Assembly (NCBI RefSeq): GCF_000275845.1
Contig: NW_006766884.1
Span: 17,254-81,253 of the forward strand
From: Dichomitus squalens LYAD-421 SS1
Lineage: Eukaryota > Basidiomycota > Agaricomycetes > Polyporales > Polyporaceae
DNA length: 64,000 nt
Direction of reading: 5' to 3'
The stretch's first letter is position 1. Each line of letters opens with the position of its first letter. A program made the position numbers and the translations under genes. The notes below the pieces were generated by a model. The model was not told where the DNA came from. It made no database searches and saw only the letters and a list, made by a program, of their open reading frames with translations. Below are positions 48,206 through 59,992 of the stretch, in pieces.

Positions 48206-50485
48206 CGCCCGCAGCGCACAATCACCCACGCCGTTACGTGTTTTCGGGGGGTCTGACCTGGAGGCGATAGTCCGGGACTCCGAGAAGAATAGCTCCACAA
48301 AGGCTGTTTGATATTGCCGCGCACCCTATCCATTCAGGACTACAGTACATTAATTACGAGCCTTCTCTGTTGTCACCCAATTAATCTACACGAGGTGTTC
48401 GAACATTGCCTGACAGAAGAGTGCAGTACGGCAGCGTACGTATCAAATGTGTGATTAGCACGATAGGGCCGTGCCTTCATTTGCGCCCGCGGGTTTGCTT
48501 CTCCATCTATTAGGGCGTATGAGAGAAGACCATCGCGAAGTTGCAAAGTGGACTTTCTTGACGCTCCGTGGTGAGCGTCCAATAGGATGCACGAAAGCGG
48601 CTTCCGTCCCTGAGGCTCTCCGATATGTCCGCAGCCCACGGCCGAGGGCTCGTCTGGGCGGAGTTTCGTTGGTACATAGCATGAGAGCGGGGTCACTGCT
48701 CTGCCGGCGGTACACGGGAACCAGAGGTGCGGGTCAGGTCCCGGACCACTCGTTCTGTGGGCGCTGGCGGGCGGCGACTGCAAGCAAGTGGCGCCCAATC
48801 CACACCCGCCGCGTGCCTAGTTGGCTTCCGCCTATGCAACACCCTTCCGTGAAGCTATCGCATTGCTGTCTTTGGTCTCAACTCGAGGAGACGTTCCCAG
48901 CGACCAGCATCGCGTAAGCTACAGAGGCTTCAACTCCGCCTTTGACAACAGCACGGCTGCACCGTTTCTTCGTCCAGTTCCGGGGCAGGGGACGGGCTGT
49001 CGGGACCAACGCGATCTCTGGTTGTCCTGCTCCCTTGATGGCCCTAGCTAGCTTCATCGCGCAAAGGGAGTAACGTTCGGCGCACGTGGTCCGGGTATAG
49101 TGCGTCTCGTTGCTGTCATCGTCGCTTCCGATCTTCTATCGCTAAGGCTTCTCACGCAGCCTGAAGCCGGGGTACGTGCCAACGTGGAGACTCAAGGTCT
49201 GTCTTACGTTTCGCAAGCCACTCTTATTCGTGCACGCAGCCTCACGAGCTTCTGCGGCGCGCCATCGTGCGTACTCTGAAACATTGAAATTTACCGCAAC
49301 CTGTCTTCTCGCATCGCCCGCGCAGGGCCCTTGCTGCCTCGCGACGCGGGGTATTGCTTGGAATAGCAACAGCCACTGCTTCATCTGGAGAGGAGAGGGG
49401 GAACGGAGCGTCTGGGATTGCCGCTGCACCATGTATGTCAAGCTAGTCCGCTGCTGACGTCTTTGACTGATCTTCTGCCAATAGCCTCGGAACAATGCAA
49501 AAACGACGGCAGGTACAGGCGCTCATCGTGGGCTATCGGAGGACAATGGACTTGAGCACCACGCAATTGTTGACCTTACATAGGTTCACCGTTCCGACAC
49601 GCTAGACATTCCTCTTTCAGATACACCGCGTCGTCGAACGCTTCGAAACCCTTACCTGCGGGAGAAGTGTCGAGTGCGCAGCAAACTCATTGAACTCTCT
49701 CGGTTCACCGTCGGGTACTGCTATTGCTTGTACGCCGCACAGACGTAATTGCTTATGCACACTTGCTATGGTAGCCGGTATGTCCTCATAACCGCCTTTG
49801 GTTATCCTTGTCGTTCCAAACTGACGGACCGCGCCATGCGCACGGCCTAGAACAGTTGGCTGTGTCGAGCCGAGCCGTCGATGCAGACCACGCTCGGGGT
49901 CAAGGGCGAACATGTCGCGTGTGAGACGGGCGCGCCGCAAGGCATGAATGCGGCGCCGTAGCTTTCCGCAATGCGACTAGTGCCGCGCGGCGGAAATCGC
50001 CGCCGTCCTCTTCTCTCCTGACCCCCGAATGTTGCTGAGCTGCTAGCCATTCCTACTTTAGTCACGGACTCAATCGGCGGACGTAGGGGATGCGCTTTCA
50101 CTGAGTCTCTCCTAATTAATTGGTCTGTGGTGAAAACAGGCATGTCCTGCAGAATTTCGCATGCGGTATCCGGACGCGAAGCTGCATGAACACGGCGGAG
50201 GATGCTGACGGAGCCCGTAGACGCGGGCATGCCTAGGACAGCTGCACAGGGTTCCCACCTTTATCATGTATTTTCCCACCCACAGAGGCGTCATCTCACT
50301 GACCCTCGTCCTGGGAATTTGGGAATTTGGAAAGGATGGGGTTCGACGCAGGTTCTGCCGTGATGCAACGTTTTTCGACCGTCCCGCTGCTTTCCCACTT
50401 TTGCGACTAGCTATATAGGCATGGCTCCGTGTCCCGCTTTCGTCATGCTCTCGCCGTCCCTTCTCTCCCTCCTGTCTTGGTCGAG
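48206..50485. other. Intergenic 2.3 kb between Zn-cluster genes 1 and 2
   Basis: No gene recognised. The last 240 bp is the promoter of copy 2: three TTCCCAC heptamers (50252-50258, 50273-50279, 50392-50398), a doubled gggaattt at about 50313-50328 and a TATA box. Confidence 0.5.
50412..50417 (+). promoter_or_regulatory. TATA box of Zn-cluster gene 2
   Basis: TATATA 68 bp upstream of the start codon at 50486. Confidence 0.45.
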
Positions 50486-51369
50486 ATGACCAGGTCCCCC
50501 GAGCCGCCGAAGAAGATTGCCTGTACCAACTGCAGCCGCAAGAAGAGTGAGCCCGCCTTCGCCACATGGCCCTATGCTTTCACCCTGAGCATACCCTTCT
50601 CTGTTTGCGTCGGTGTCTAGCTCGATGCGAGAACTCCGCTGACGGTCGGCCCTGCGCGACATGCACGCAAAAACGGCTCGACTGCAGATACCCAGACCCA
50701 GATGCCCCGGGCTCGGGTGGTGCGCAGCGCAGGACCTCATGCGACTCTTGGTACGTTCCTCCTCGACGACTCCGCTGCTTCCTATGCCGATTCCAGCCCA
50801 CTCTACGCAACCCCTCGTTGGCAGTCACAAGGAGAAGGTGCGCTGCCGGCGCGCCAAGGACGGCGAGGACGACACGAGGTGCATGAACTGTCGCGAGAAG
50901 AACATCCAATGTGTCTTCCCCAATGCTGGAGAGCACGGTCAGTGAGGACCTGTTGACCTGTCGACTAGATCCTGATGCCCCCTCTGCACTCGTTGGCCGT
51001 CTCCCCGGCACATAGAGGAGCTTCCTGTTGCAGACTCCGAGCAACCCGTAGCGGGGCCGTCTCACAGCCAGGCTGCTTCATCCGTCCATCGTGGTCAGTG
51101 TTCATTGCCCGTGTTCCTTCTCTCGTCGACGACTCTGAGCTGCCCCGCACCCTCCTTCAGCATCTGCCGAGTTGACCGGCGACTCACAGCGCCCAGCGCT
51201 GACGGTGGACCCGACTGCCGCAGCCGGTGCCAGTACTTCCGCACCGGTGACGCCAAACACGCGTCCTAACAGCCCCGGCCGCAACAATTGGAGGGAGGTG
51301 TGTTTGGCACCGTCTCCCGAACGTGAGGACTTCGAGGAGAGTTTCGCGGAGGCGTACTTGAACCAGTAA
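50486..51369 (+). CDS. Small tandem double Zn(II)2Cys6 protein, copy 2
   Basis: 190-residue relative of copy 1. Exons 50486-50546, 50621-50750, 50825-50937, 51034-51093 and 51161-51369 sum to 573 nt. Cluster 1 uses Cys13, 16, 23, 32, 35, 42 (starts CTNCSRKKTRC; CX2CX6CX8CX2CX6C). Cluster 2 uses Cys61, 64, 71, 83, 86, 93 (starts CDSCHKEKVRC; X11 between the third and fourth Cys). An 18-residue Pro/Gly/Asp linker separates them. The C-terminal half is Ser/Pro/Ala-rich, probably disordered, and ends FEESFAEAYLNQ, weakly like the VLN tails of copies 1 and 3. One extra intron relative to copies 1 and 3. Both clusters have the Lys/Arg-rich loop expected for binding CGG-type half-sites, but no target is known. 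Confidence 0.8.
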
Positions 51370-52406
51370 ACCATATTGCTTCCAATATTTGTCTTCTAGT
51401 CTTCACCATGCATAATGACTCCCTAATGTTCGTTGTCCCTCTAAACCCCCACTCCTCTTTGGACATTTGTAGCCTACTATAGTACCTTTGTTTGCTCCTG
51501 TATCCCTGTCGATCGTCCGTTGAGCAGAACCTTCGGGGAATCCCCAAATTCAACCTCCGAAAGGAGGGCTGCCAGGGTTCCCCATAGCACAGCAGGCTGC
51601 TGACCAAGATTGAACCATGTCCCTTTCGGAGCGGCGTACTGATGTCGAGTCGCCGAAGTATTATTTCATGGCCGCTCGCTCTCAAGTTGCCTTGATCGAT
51701 GGTGGGCGCGATTGATATCGCTTCTACAATTGCTCGTACCTCCGCCGCGGTGTCATCGCAGAAACCTCCGCGACGCACCAACTGCTGATATATGGACAAT
51801 CGATTGTTGGGGGATGTGGTGTCATAGTCCATTCGCACGAATCCTGGTTCGTGTGCAGATCGATATCTCCGGTTCCACCTTGAATGCCCTATCAGGATGG
51901 GGAAGATCCCCACACCACCAAGCATTTCCCTGACATGAGTTACACTTAGTAGTCGCCGGAGAAGAGTGGCGGAAGGAACAGAAAGGTTCAATTTAGCAAT
52001 ACGGCGACTGCTGCTTGCTATGCGGGGCGCGCTCGGAGGAAGCGCGGGCGACCTCTCAAGATCTCAAGCCCGACGACGCGGGTAGTAGACGGGGCAGAGG
52101 GTATAGTTGTTCGTTGCCAACCAATGCGCCGACACCAAGGCGAAACTCTGAGCCGATCTCATGATACAGAGTTTCGCGTCGCTACATAGACCACCGCTGG
52201 TACCAGGAAGCCAGTGTGAACGAGCACGCTGGCTCCCAGAAGAGGTCATCACGATGGGGTTCTAAGATACCAGTCATACGAGGGATAGCGCTACGATAGA
52301 TGTCACCCAGCACACAACTCTTGAGCCCGCGGTCCTGAGCGTACGGGACAGCGGACGGTACCAGAGATTGAAGCCTCCCTCGTTCCTGCGAATTCAACCG
52401 TCCCTC

Positions 52407-52428
52407 AAACGGGGGATACCCCCGGTTT
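52407..52428. repeat. GC-rich hairpin, with a diverged second copy
   Basis: aaacgggggatacccccggttt can fold on itself with one bulge. A related aaacgggggatgtccctcgg occurs at about 52466-52485, so the unit is also a short direct repeat. Confidence 0.6.
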
Positions 52429-54919
52429 GTCATCCTGCCTGCTCTGTAGCGCCAGAACCTCCTCCAAACGGGGGATGTCCCTCGGATTAGGGATCCGTCC
52501 TATCCGTATACATTCAACGTACCGTACTGCACGCTGACACGCAACCGTCCTGGACTCCGGCGTTAGCAAATGGCCTGTATAAGGTCAGCACAAGATTCAT
52601 CTCCGTGGTCCCAAGAAGCCTGAGATCTTACCCCAAATCTGAGAAGCGCGAAATGCGAGCAGGCGGCTGACGTACTATGGCCAATGTGGCATATTTCCGT
52701 GGGCCTCTGGCACTGGGCTGCAGGAATCATGTCAGTCGGGCTGCAGCGCCGCCCCATGCGTCAGCGGTTTAGTTGGCTTCTAAAGATAGCCTACAGTTCG
52801 TTCTCCAATCCAAGCGCGGCGGCAAGCGCATCCAGTGACCTGGTGAATTCGATTCAAGCGAGCGTCGGTGTAGGTGGGAATAACGGCTGCCTATATCGGA
52901 ACGATATGGTTTAGCGCGCATCCCAATCAAACTTAAGGGTATATGGGAGATGCGCTCTGAATTGATTCAAGACGAATACGTGTATAGTATGTCGCGCCGT
53001 CGCAAGCCGAGGTGCTCCGTGTTGCAGCAGCGGATGGCCGAGCGGAAAGAAGTTCTGCGAACGAGACGACTCGGCCAAGCCTCCTGCTCCTTGCCGACCG
53101 ACGGCGTTTAAGCCACGCTAGCTACCATCTAAGCCGCAGGGAGCGATCAAACGTTGGACTCTGCCTCGACGCCGTCTCACCCTCTTCTCTACTGTGCTTA
53201 GCCGAGTCCCAATACTGTCGTCGATTTCCCGCCGAAGGCGTACCCTTTACGATGAAACAACATTTTGCGCCCGCACAGACTGCACGCCCGAAGTCATCGT
53301 GAATGATATCCTGTAGGACTGGCAAACCTCCACTGAATGGAACATTGGCTGTACGAGTCTATACGCCAGTATCCACGAAAAACGGCCTCTGGAGACACAC
53401 CCGTGAAGGTTCATGGTTGCTGGCACGACATGTATGCCAAGTGGTACGTCACAATAATCAGAACAACCGGACCCAAGCCCAAGACTTGATCAGATGTCTT
53501 GCGTCCTCCCATTGAGTTGAATCGCCAACGCCCTGGCTCGCAGCCCACAATGGACACGTCCATCCGTTTCCCGCAGCAAGGACAATTTGTCGTCCCACAT
53601 TCCGATCTGCTGTCTTCTTAACGATCCCGCGTGTGCTTCGTATTTGCCTCCCACGTACGTCTCTGCATTTACCGACATCAGCGCCTGAGTCGTAATTGAC
53701 AGCGAGCGGCTTACGCGTTTTGCTTTTATTCTGTCCCAGCCCCTTGGGCTCCTGCCCGACGGAACCCAATGTCCTCTGCCCAGATACTTGGCTGACGACA
53801 TAAGATCCGGTCACTAACTTCTTACAAGCAACATGTTTCCTGCCGGGCTACCTTTACTCCTCCCGAGGGCAAAGAAGCCGAGCTCCCGGCATGCGCATGC
53901 CCGAGAGCTGGACATAGAATATATGCGTAAGTTGCGCAAGGGTGTCCGAGATGACGTACCCGAGAGAAGATTGGGGGAGAAGCTCGCTGCGGGCAGAAGT
54001 TGATTAATCACCAGCTGGTAGAATCTCCGTCGGGTCGCGCTCAGTCTGGTACGTTGTAATTTCGTTCTGTTGCGACTACCGAGCCATAAAGGTCGCCATG
54101 TAACTAGGACAGGCAATAGCAATAGGTCCGCGTTGTGCCGATCCAATGGTCATCAAGGCGCTCCTGCGTATAGTATGTTTCCCGGAGTACATGAGGACCG
54201 CGAGACCAACGACGGTGGCGCGTGCCAGGTCCTTGGGAATGCAGTGAAGCTTCCATGCAACCGCTCGATCATGCGGAAGCGAGCGTGTAGGATGACGCAC
54301 GGCAAGTTGCGGGACGACTTTCCCCAGTGGATCCCTGCTTTGGCTACTGCCGGTGGCGCCGATCTACGAGTCGTCGTCAACGTCGCCTCGAACTGTTCCC
54401 GGTGAGGTGCCAGGGAACAGCTCGAGGCGACATCGCTGAGTGCATGTACGGGGCAGTCCTAATGCGGTGGTTCACGCCGGTTTTCCGTCTCGTGGCCGCA
54501 ACGGCGAAGGCGGGCCACTGTGAGATGATGCCATTGGGGGATGATTAAACTCTATCCCTTTCAGCCGTCTGTTCCGCTGTCTAGCAGATAGGACGAACCT
54601 CCAAATCCACGCGCAGTGATGAATGGGATGAGCTTCCGGAGCGCTCAAGGTGACCACGCTTCTCTTCGTTCGGATGTCCAGCGGAAACCCGATAAGCTAT
54701 GAGATCAGGATTACTGCCCTTCAGGTGGGACCTTCCAGTCAGTGACCCGCTTTCAGGTCCAGCGCTTTCGTTTGCTGGATTCGATACTAACACTGATTTT
54801 GTCAGGAGCCTAGCTGGACTATCCACCTTAATGTCTTAATGCACTCTCATCGCGCACCAGTCCGGCGACAAAGAGTCGCGCGCAGACTCTGTACCATTTC
54901 GTCGATGTGGGAGGTACAT

Positions 54920-54927
54920 ATTTAAAC
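54920..54927 (+). promoter_or_regulatory. TATA-like element of Zn-cluster gene 3
   Basis: TATTTAAA 101 bp upstream of the start codon at 55029, followed by CT-rich leader DNA. Confidence 0.4.
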
Positions 54928-55028
54928 CTGTCTCAGCTATGGTCCCTGCACTTCGTCGCCTCCCTCCTCTCCTCTCGACCAAGGCCTAACGCGCTTACTA
55001 TCACTACCCTTTCTACCATCTGAACGTC

Positions 55029-55600
55029 ATGTCTGGAAGTGGACGCAAGTTACGCGCGTGTAGGAGCTGCTCACAGCGCAAAGGTACGTCGTCGCTTTGA
55101 CCCTCGTCATTGAGCCATTTCGCTCATGCTGCCTCAACTTCGTGGATCCGTAGTGAAGTGCTTGCCGTCAGAGGGGGACCCGCGTTGCCGGGAATGCGTG
55201 AAACGCAGCAAACACTGCGAACGCCCCGAAATCACTGCGAACCATAATCCCTGTGATAACTGGTAAGCGCTCAACTTCTGCAGACAGACCATCGGCGCTG
55301 CGGCATGTACTAACAGCAAGGTCCATGCAGCAAGCGTTCTCACGTAGCCTGCGAGTGGTCTGGGGCTGGACCTTGTACGTTTTGCTCAAGCGCACGTAGC
55401 GCAGCCTCGTGCTCGCTCGCCTCCGAGAACTCGGGGGGTTCTGGTGCGTATGCGATAACCGGCCGGCTTGTAACTCGCGGGTTTAACAGATCACGCCCAC
55501 GACGATGCCAGATCGGACGCCCTCATTCGCCCTCGATCCGATGCGACCGTCATCGTCCCCGCAGACGCATTACTTCGACATCGTTCTAAACAAGCATTAA
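55029..55600 (+). CDS. Small tandem double Zn(II)2Cys6 protein, copy 3
   Basis: 121-residue protein, closest to copy 1. Exons 55029-55083, 55154-55262, 55331-55443 and 55512-55600 sum to 366 nt. The first exon is 55 nt in both copies 1 and 3. Cluster 1 uses Cys11, 14, 21, 30, 33, 40 (starts CRSCSQRKVKC), the same positions as copy 1. Cluster 2 uses Cys52, 55, 62, 70, 73, 82 (starts CDNCKRSHVAC); its last spacer is X8 instead of X6, so folding of this cluster is less certain. An 11-residue linker (ERPEITANHNP) resembles that of copy 1. The tail reads HYFDIVLNKH, matching the DVVLNQG end of copy 1. The last intron again has to use a second downstream AG (55510-55511). Confidence 0.78.
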
Positions 55601-57821
55601 GTGCTCGGGCGGTCGCTGCGCGTCATCCAGGATGTACGTAACAGCTTCACTTGGTCCAATCGAGTCGCAGACTACGAAAAGGACGGAGAGACATGGTGAA
55701 CACGTTGGGGGCGCTGGCGACATAGCATAAGATGTTTTGTGTAGTTGAAGTTGGTATTGGTGCCTTTGTTGGCACTTGTTCCCTATAGCTATAGCTAGCG
55801 TTGTCTCAAGGTGATTTTCCAACGTATCATTATGCTCCACACAGCGCGGCCAACAGGAGGCTTCATTCCGCTAGCTGGGTACATCAAGAAGACGCCGGCC
55901 ATGCAGCGTAGCCGGATACTCTGAAATGGGTGAAGGAGACAGACAGAACGGGGCCCGCTAAGCCTCGATCACACTGGCAACCGAGATGAAAGACGGGCTT
56001 CATGTTGAGAGAGGAGCGGCGTCGTTGGCTGAGCGCAACGAGGGCGACGCGAGCTCGAGCTATTGTGGGAGAATAGCCACTGTGCTCTTGGGAGAATCGC
56101 AGTAAGATTGAGTGTGCGACAAAGATCTGTGGGTACCACGTGGGTCAGATCCGTCGATCGATGTGGCGACCAACCAACTTCGGCGCCCACCCACGCCCCT
56201 GCGCTCCGCGCTGTCCCCCGACGTCCAGTCCACAAACCTGATACTTCTCGGCTCGGGCCTCCTCGTTTATCCTTGTCATCTGCGTATGCGACGGGACGTC
56301 TACGCGTAAGTAGGGCGGCAGCTACCATGAAACCTCGATTCGAGGCCTGAAGGCATCAAGGACGTGCCTCACGACTAGGCAAGCGTCGCGGGTTCGCCTC
56401 AACGCGTTCCCGATACACGTGCTCGGGAATAGTGCGTTCGGTTGCCACTTCCCTGTTTGTGGGGAAGACAATGAACACGCGGTAGGGCGTGGCAACCGGC
56501 GCTGAACGAACCCGACACTTTTGAAGCGGCCCGTCGGACTTGAACGCAGTACTCTCAGGACGACCAGATAGATGTTCATCACATTGTACGCCCCAGGACA
56601 CTCATGAATTGCTCCCAACAGACTTCTCAAGACCCTGCAGACGTTCGCGAAGACGGAGACCCGTAAAGAAGGAGAAGATCGTGCCTCAGAAAGGCAGCGT
56701 CATCTATAAACTGCGGTATTCAGGGATGAGGAACGCCAAAATCGTGCCGCTGCTCCCCTAAGGGCCGCAGAGGTGCGTCCAAATTAGAAAGGGACTAGCT
56801 CGTTGGAGTCCCTCTCGAAGCCTGAGTCGACTCCATGATGGAATTCTCAACACGTCGGACATCTCGTGCTCGAGACGCCGATGAGACGAGACGTACATAC
56901 CATACAGAGGCTTTCTGCGCCCCGGACCAAGCAGATCTGGCCACAATGGCATCTTTTATTGCCCATTTGTCGCATAGCCTCCGAACCCTTTTGTCGCCTG
57001 GCGTTCGGCATCGGTCTATTGCATTTCGGGCATACAGACACAAATTGCCAAAGGTGAAATCTTCCGTCGGGCCATTCTCGAGAACTCACCGAAACAAACG
57101 GACGATGGCTGTATAATCGCCGTCCTGGAATGCATGTTTGCTATTTTGGGCTTCTTGATGGCATTTCCCGTAGCCGACGGCGAGGCGCCAAGTGGGGTTC
57201 TCTCGTCCTGTTCATAGCTTTCAGGCTATACACCTTGTACGCTATTGTAGGCAGTGGAGTTGGCTTTGGCAGCTGGAAAATATGCGCGATTCCAGCCGAC
57301 ACTGGCATACTTGGTATAAGATATCAATTGCCCGCTGTACTGGACCCGATGCTGCGGATAGCGCCCTCATCCTTTACTTTCCTGAATCTCTCATTACGCA
57401 CGCACCTCCGTCTTCCCTCTTCGGACCTAACATGACTCGCCCAGCGGACCCTGTGCATTTTCCCTTAGCATTCATAGGCAGAAGACCCGATTCTCCGCCG
57501 GCGCGCTGGCCAGGGTCCCAGCCTCATCTCTGCACTGACGACACATTCGGTTCGAGAACGCGCGGCCTCGTCAATGAGGGACTCCGGCCTATAGGGACGC
57601 GAGCTGATTTTGTAGGTGTTCCCACATATGCTTGATCATTGGCTCCCGGAAGGCCCAAGCATGACGGCGTCCTTGGGAAAATACGAGTGCCTAGTGGGGG
57701 GCGGTCCTAGGGACGAAGTGGCGGATCTTTAACGTTTGTTTCCCCCTTGCCTCAGATATCCACTGACTATTTATTCCAAGCGGACACCCAGGTTCCTCTC
57801 GCTCCTCCCCTCGCCTTCCCC
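55601..57821. other. Intergenic 2.2 kb between Zn-cluster genes 3 and 4
   Basis: No gene recognised. A Cys-rich minus-strand frame (56847-57089) has several CxxC pairs but no known arrangement. TTCCCAC occurs at 57619-57625 and a TATTTATT element at 57768-57775. Confidence 0.5.
57768..57775 (+). promoter_or_regulatory. TATA-like element of Zn-cluster gene 4
   Basis: TATTTATT 46 bp upstream of the start codon at 57822, followed by CT-rich leader DNA. Confidence 0.35.
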
Positions 57822-58716
57822 ATGAAGATGAAGAACATCTTCAAGAAGAAGCGGACGCGGTCCCCCCATCCTGCGTGCACCCCCTGCTCTGACAAGAAAG
57901 GTGCGTCGCCCAACTATCTATCGTCTCTTGTTGCCATTGACTCAACGCTTGCCCACGTGTCGGTGCCTCTGCACCTTGAAGTCAAGTGCAATCCCATCAA
58001 CGGCGTCGGACTGCCTTGCCAGGCATGCATCCAGCGCAACGGGATGTGCGAGTGGCCACTGGGGTCAAGTTCTACCAGGCATTGCGGCCCGGATGGGCAC
58101 AAGCGTGGCGTTCGTTCCTGCCAGAACTGGTGGGCAACACAGTCCCTCACCATAAAACCAGCATACTGACGTCTCGTTATGGAGCCGCGCGAGTAAAATG
58201 CGCTGTGAGCCTGCGGGCCATCCCAGTGGTGCTTGCCGTAGATGTAGGCGGGCCAACCTCGACTGCTCGTTCGCCGGATGTTACTTAGGTCAGTGCTCCG
58301 TTCACGCACCCATTCGTTGGCCAATGACTCTTCTACATCCACACCCAACCCCTCCTCTAATCTACGCCGCCCCCATATGCTCCAGCAGGAGAGGCCTCAC
58401 CCTCGAACGATGGGCAGTCTGTCGCCGGGCCGTCTAACCAACGCATGGCCAACGATCAGGGTGAGCCTGTTACGCAACAAGTCAAGCTACGCGCCCATCC
58501 TCAATCGACCTTGTTCGTTGCGTCCTAGGCACATACTCCCCTGGCATCCAGCACCCCGTTGCAGGGGGTTCTCAGTCTTCATGGTTGACGGTGGATACCG
58601 GCGTCGCCAATGTCGGCGGGAGCGTGAGTTCTGCCGAAGCGACGCCCACGTCTGGCCCTAGCAGCCCCAGCTCGTATTGGCTTACCGTCATGGGGGCTGA
58701 GGACTCCGACTCCTAG
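57822..58716 (+). CDS. Small tandem double Zn(II)2Cys6 protein, copy 4
   Basis: 197-residue member of the local family. Exons 57822-57900, 57982-58129, 58185-58288, 58386-58460 and 58529-58716 sum to 594 nt. The N-terminus is strongly basic (KNIFKKKRTR), a plausible nuclear localisation signal. Cluster 1 uses Cys19, 22, 29, 39, 42, 49 (starts CTPCSDKKVKC; X9 centre). Cluster 2 uses Cys73, 76, 83, 93, 96, 103 (starts CQNCRASKMRC; X9 centre). The 23-residue linker contains one extra Cys61. The C-terminal half is Ser/Gly/Thr-rich with two copies of a WLTV motif (SSWLTVD and YWLTVMG) and ends EDSDS. The intron/exon plan matches copy 2. Confidence 0.78.
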
Positions 58717-59327
58717 TCAACCGCGACGCAGCCTAACGCTATCGGCGACTGCTTGCTATGCCGGTTCTGTATCGTATCTGCCTTGTCCCGTCTTCTTGAT
58801 GAAAAGCCTAACTTAGATACCTCGCTACTACTAAGTCCCACTCTGCACCAACCCCCGCTCTTATTAGCATGACTGTAACCTCTATTGTCCTATCTCGATC
58901 TGTTTGTCCAAGATGTGCCCTAGCACGCTGTAGCTCTTGCCTTATACTGATGTGGATGCCCCATGCGCGCAGATATGAACCCAGCGACGATCGTTCCGTC
59001 GATCTACCTGGGGGGAACAATAGGTCATCCCGAAGCGTGCATGAGCCCTCAAGCTGATCCCTTGCCTGACGCCTTTACATGGCTGACAAATCTTGAGCTC
59101 GTTGTTATTGGCACCGCTTTACACGATGGAGCCAGAGCAGTACTAGGCGAATCTGATAAGTCCTAGACTGTGGAGGCCCAATCGCGCGCCGGCGCCTTGA
59201 GATTGTGATGCGCTGTGCGGCCTTGGCCATCGCGTCGCGCAAACCCAAGGCACGGCAGGGAACCGGATGTATTCAACCCTGGAAAATGCAGAAGAAAGGG
59301 GACGCAATAGTTTACCTTCCTCGCCAC

Positions 59328-59992
59328 TACAGTCATACACGGGTCCTCGGGACAGTCAAGTGTTGTCGCTCATCCCAAACCATTCCCTACCTGTGCAGCC
59401 CATATCGGACAATGCCATTATGTATGGTACACAACAAGGCACTGCACGCCTAAGTTTCATGGTAATCCAACTATGTGTGAGAGGGATCGGGGACAATCAT
59501 CCCAAATTTCTCTCATCGCACGTCCCTCGGTCCTCGGGACAGCGCTTAATTCCCTCGTATGGAACGAAATTGCTGTTGCCGAGGATAGCCGAACCCGGAT
59601 ATGGTATGTGGACATCTAAACGCCAAATTGCTTGAGCGCAAGAACTACCCTTCCACACTGTGTCGATGACTATCAGGGCTCAGTGTCAAAATCTCACCAT
59701 ATAAAGTTGCTGAGAGAAGGAGATATATGTCGCCTTGTTGTACACCAGAAGTGGGGCACGCCCATGGGCACGGTGAGTATAGATTTGGGCGGGAACCAGT
59801 CCCAGATTTGGTTTTCGTGTAAATCTTGTACAGAAACTGGGCTGGTGACTTCACTTCTGGGTCGCCTCTGATGAAATTTGAGGAGAGGTGAGCTGTAAGA
59901 AGTCTATATAGATATATACAAAAACCTGAGGCAGTAGGATAGAGGGAGGGTCAGAAACCGCGCAGTGTCCCGAGGACCCGTGTATGACTGTA
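59328..59992. mobile_element. MITE-like unit with 26-bp terminal inverted repeats
   Basis: tacagtcatacacgggtcct (start of the left end, 59328-59353) is repeated as an exact reverse complement at 59967-59992. The 665-bp unit codes for nothing obvious. A third partial copy of the inner end (ggtcctcgggacag) lies at 59529-59542. No target-site duplication was established. Confidence 0.5.

Larger units (their letters stand above)
51370..55028. other. Intergenic 3.7 kb between Zn-cluster genes 2 and 3
   Basis: No gene recognised. A 241-codon minus-strand open frame (51266-51991) overlaps the end of copy 2 antisense and shows no domain. A GC hairpin at 52407-52428 has a related sequence 56 bp downstream. 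TATTTAAA at 54920-54927 is the probable TATA element of copy 3. Confidence 0.5.

Noticed and set aside
51266..51991. 241-codon minus-strand open frame
   Set aside because: Partly antisense to Zn-cluster copy 2 and without any known domain.
56847..57089. Cys-rich minus-strand frame with several CxxC pairs
   Set aside because: Spacing fits neither Zn2Cys6 nor another zinc fold I know, and there is no supported start or splice chain.
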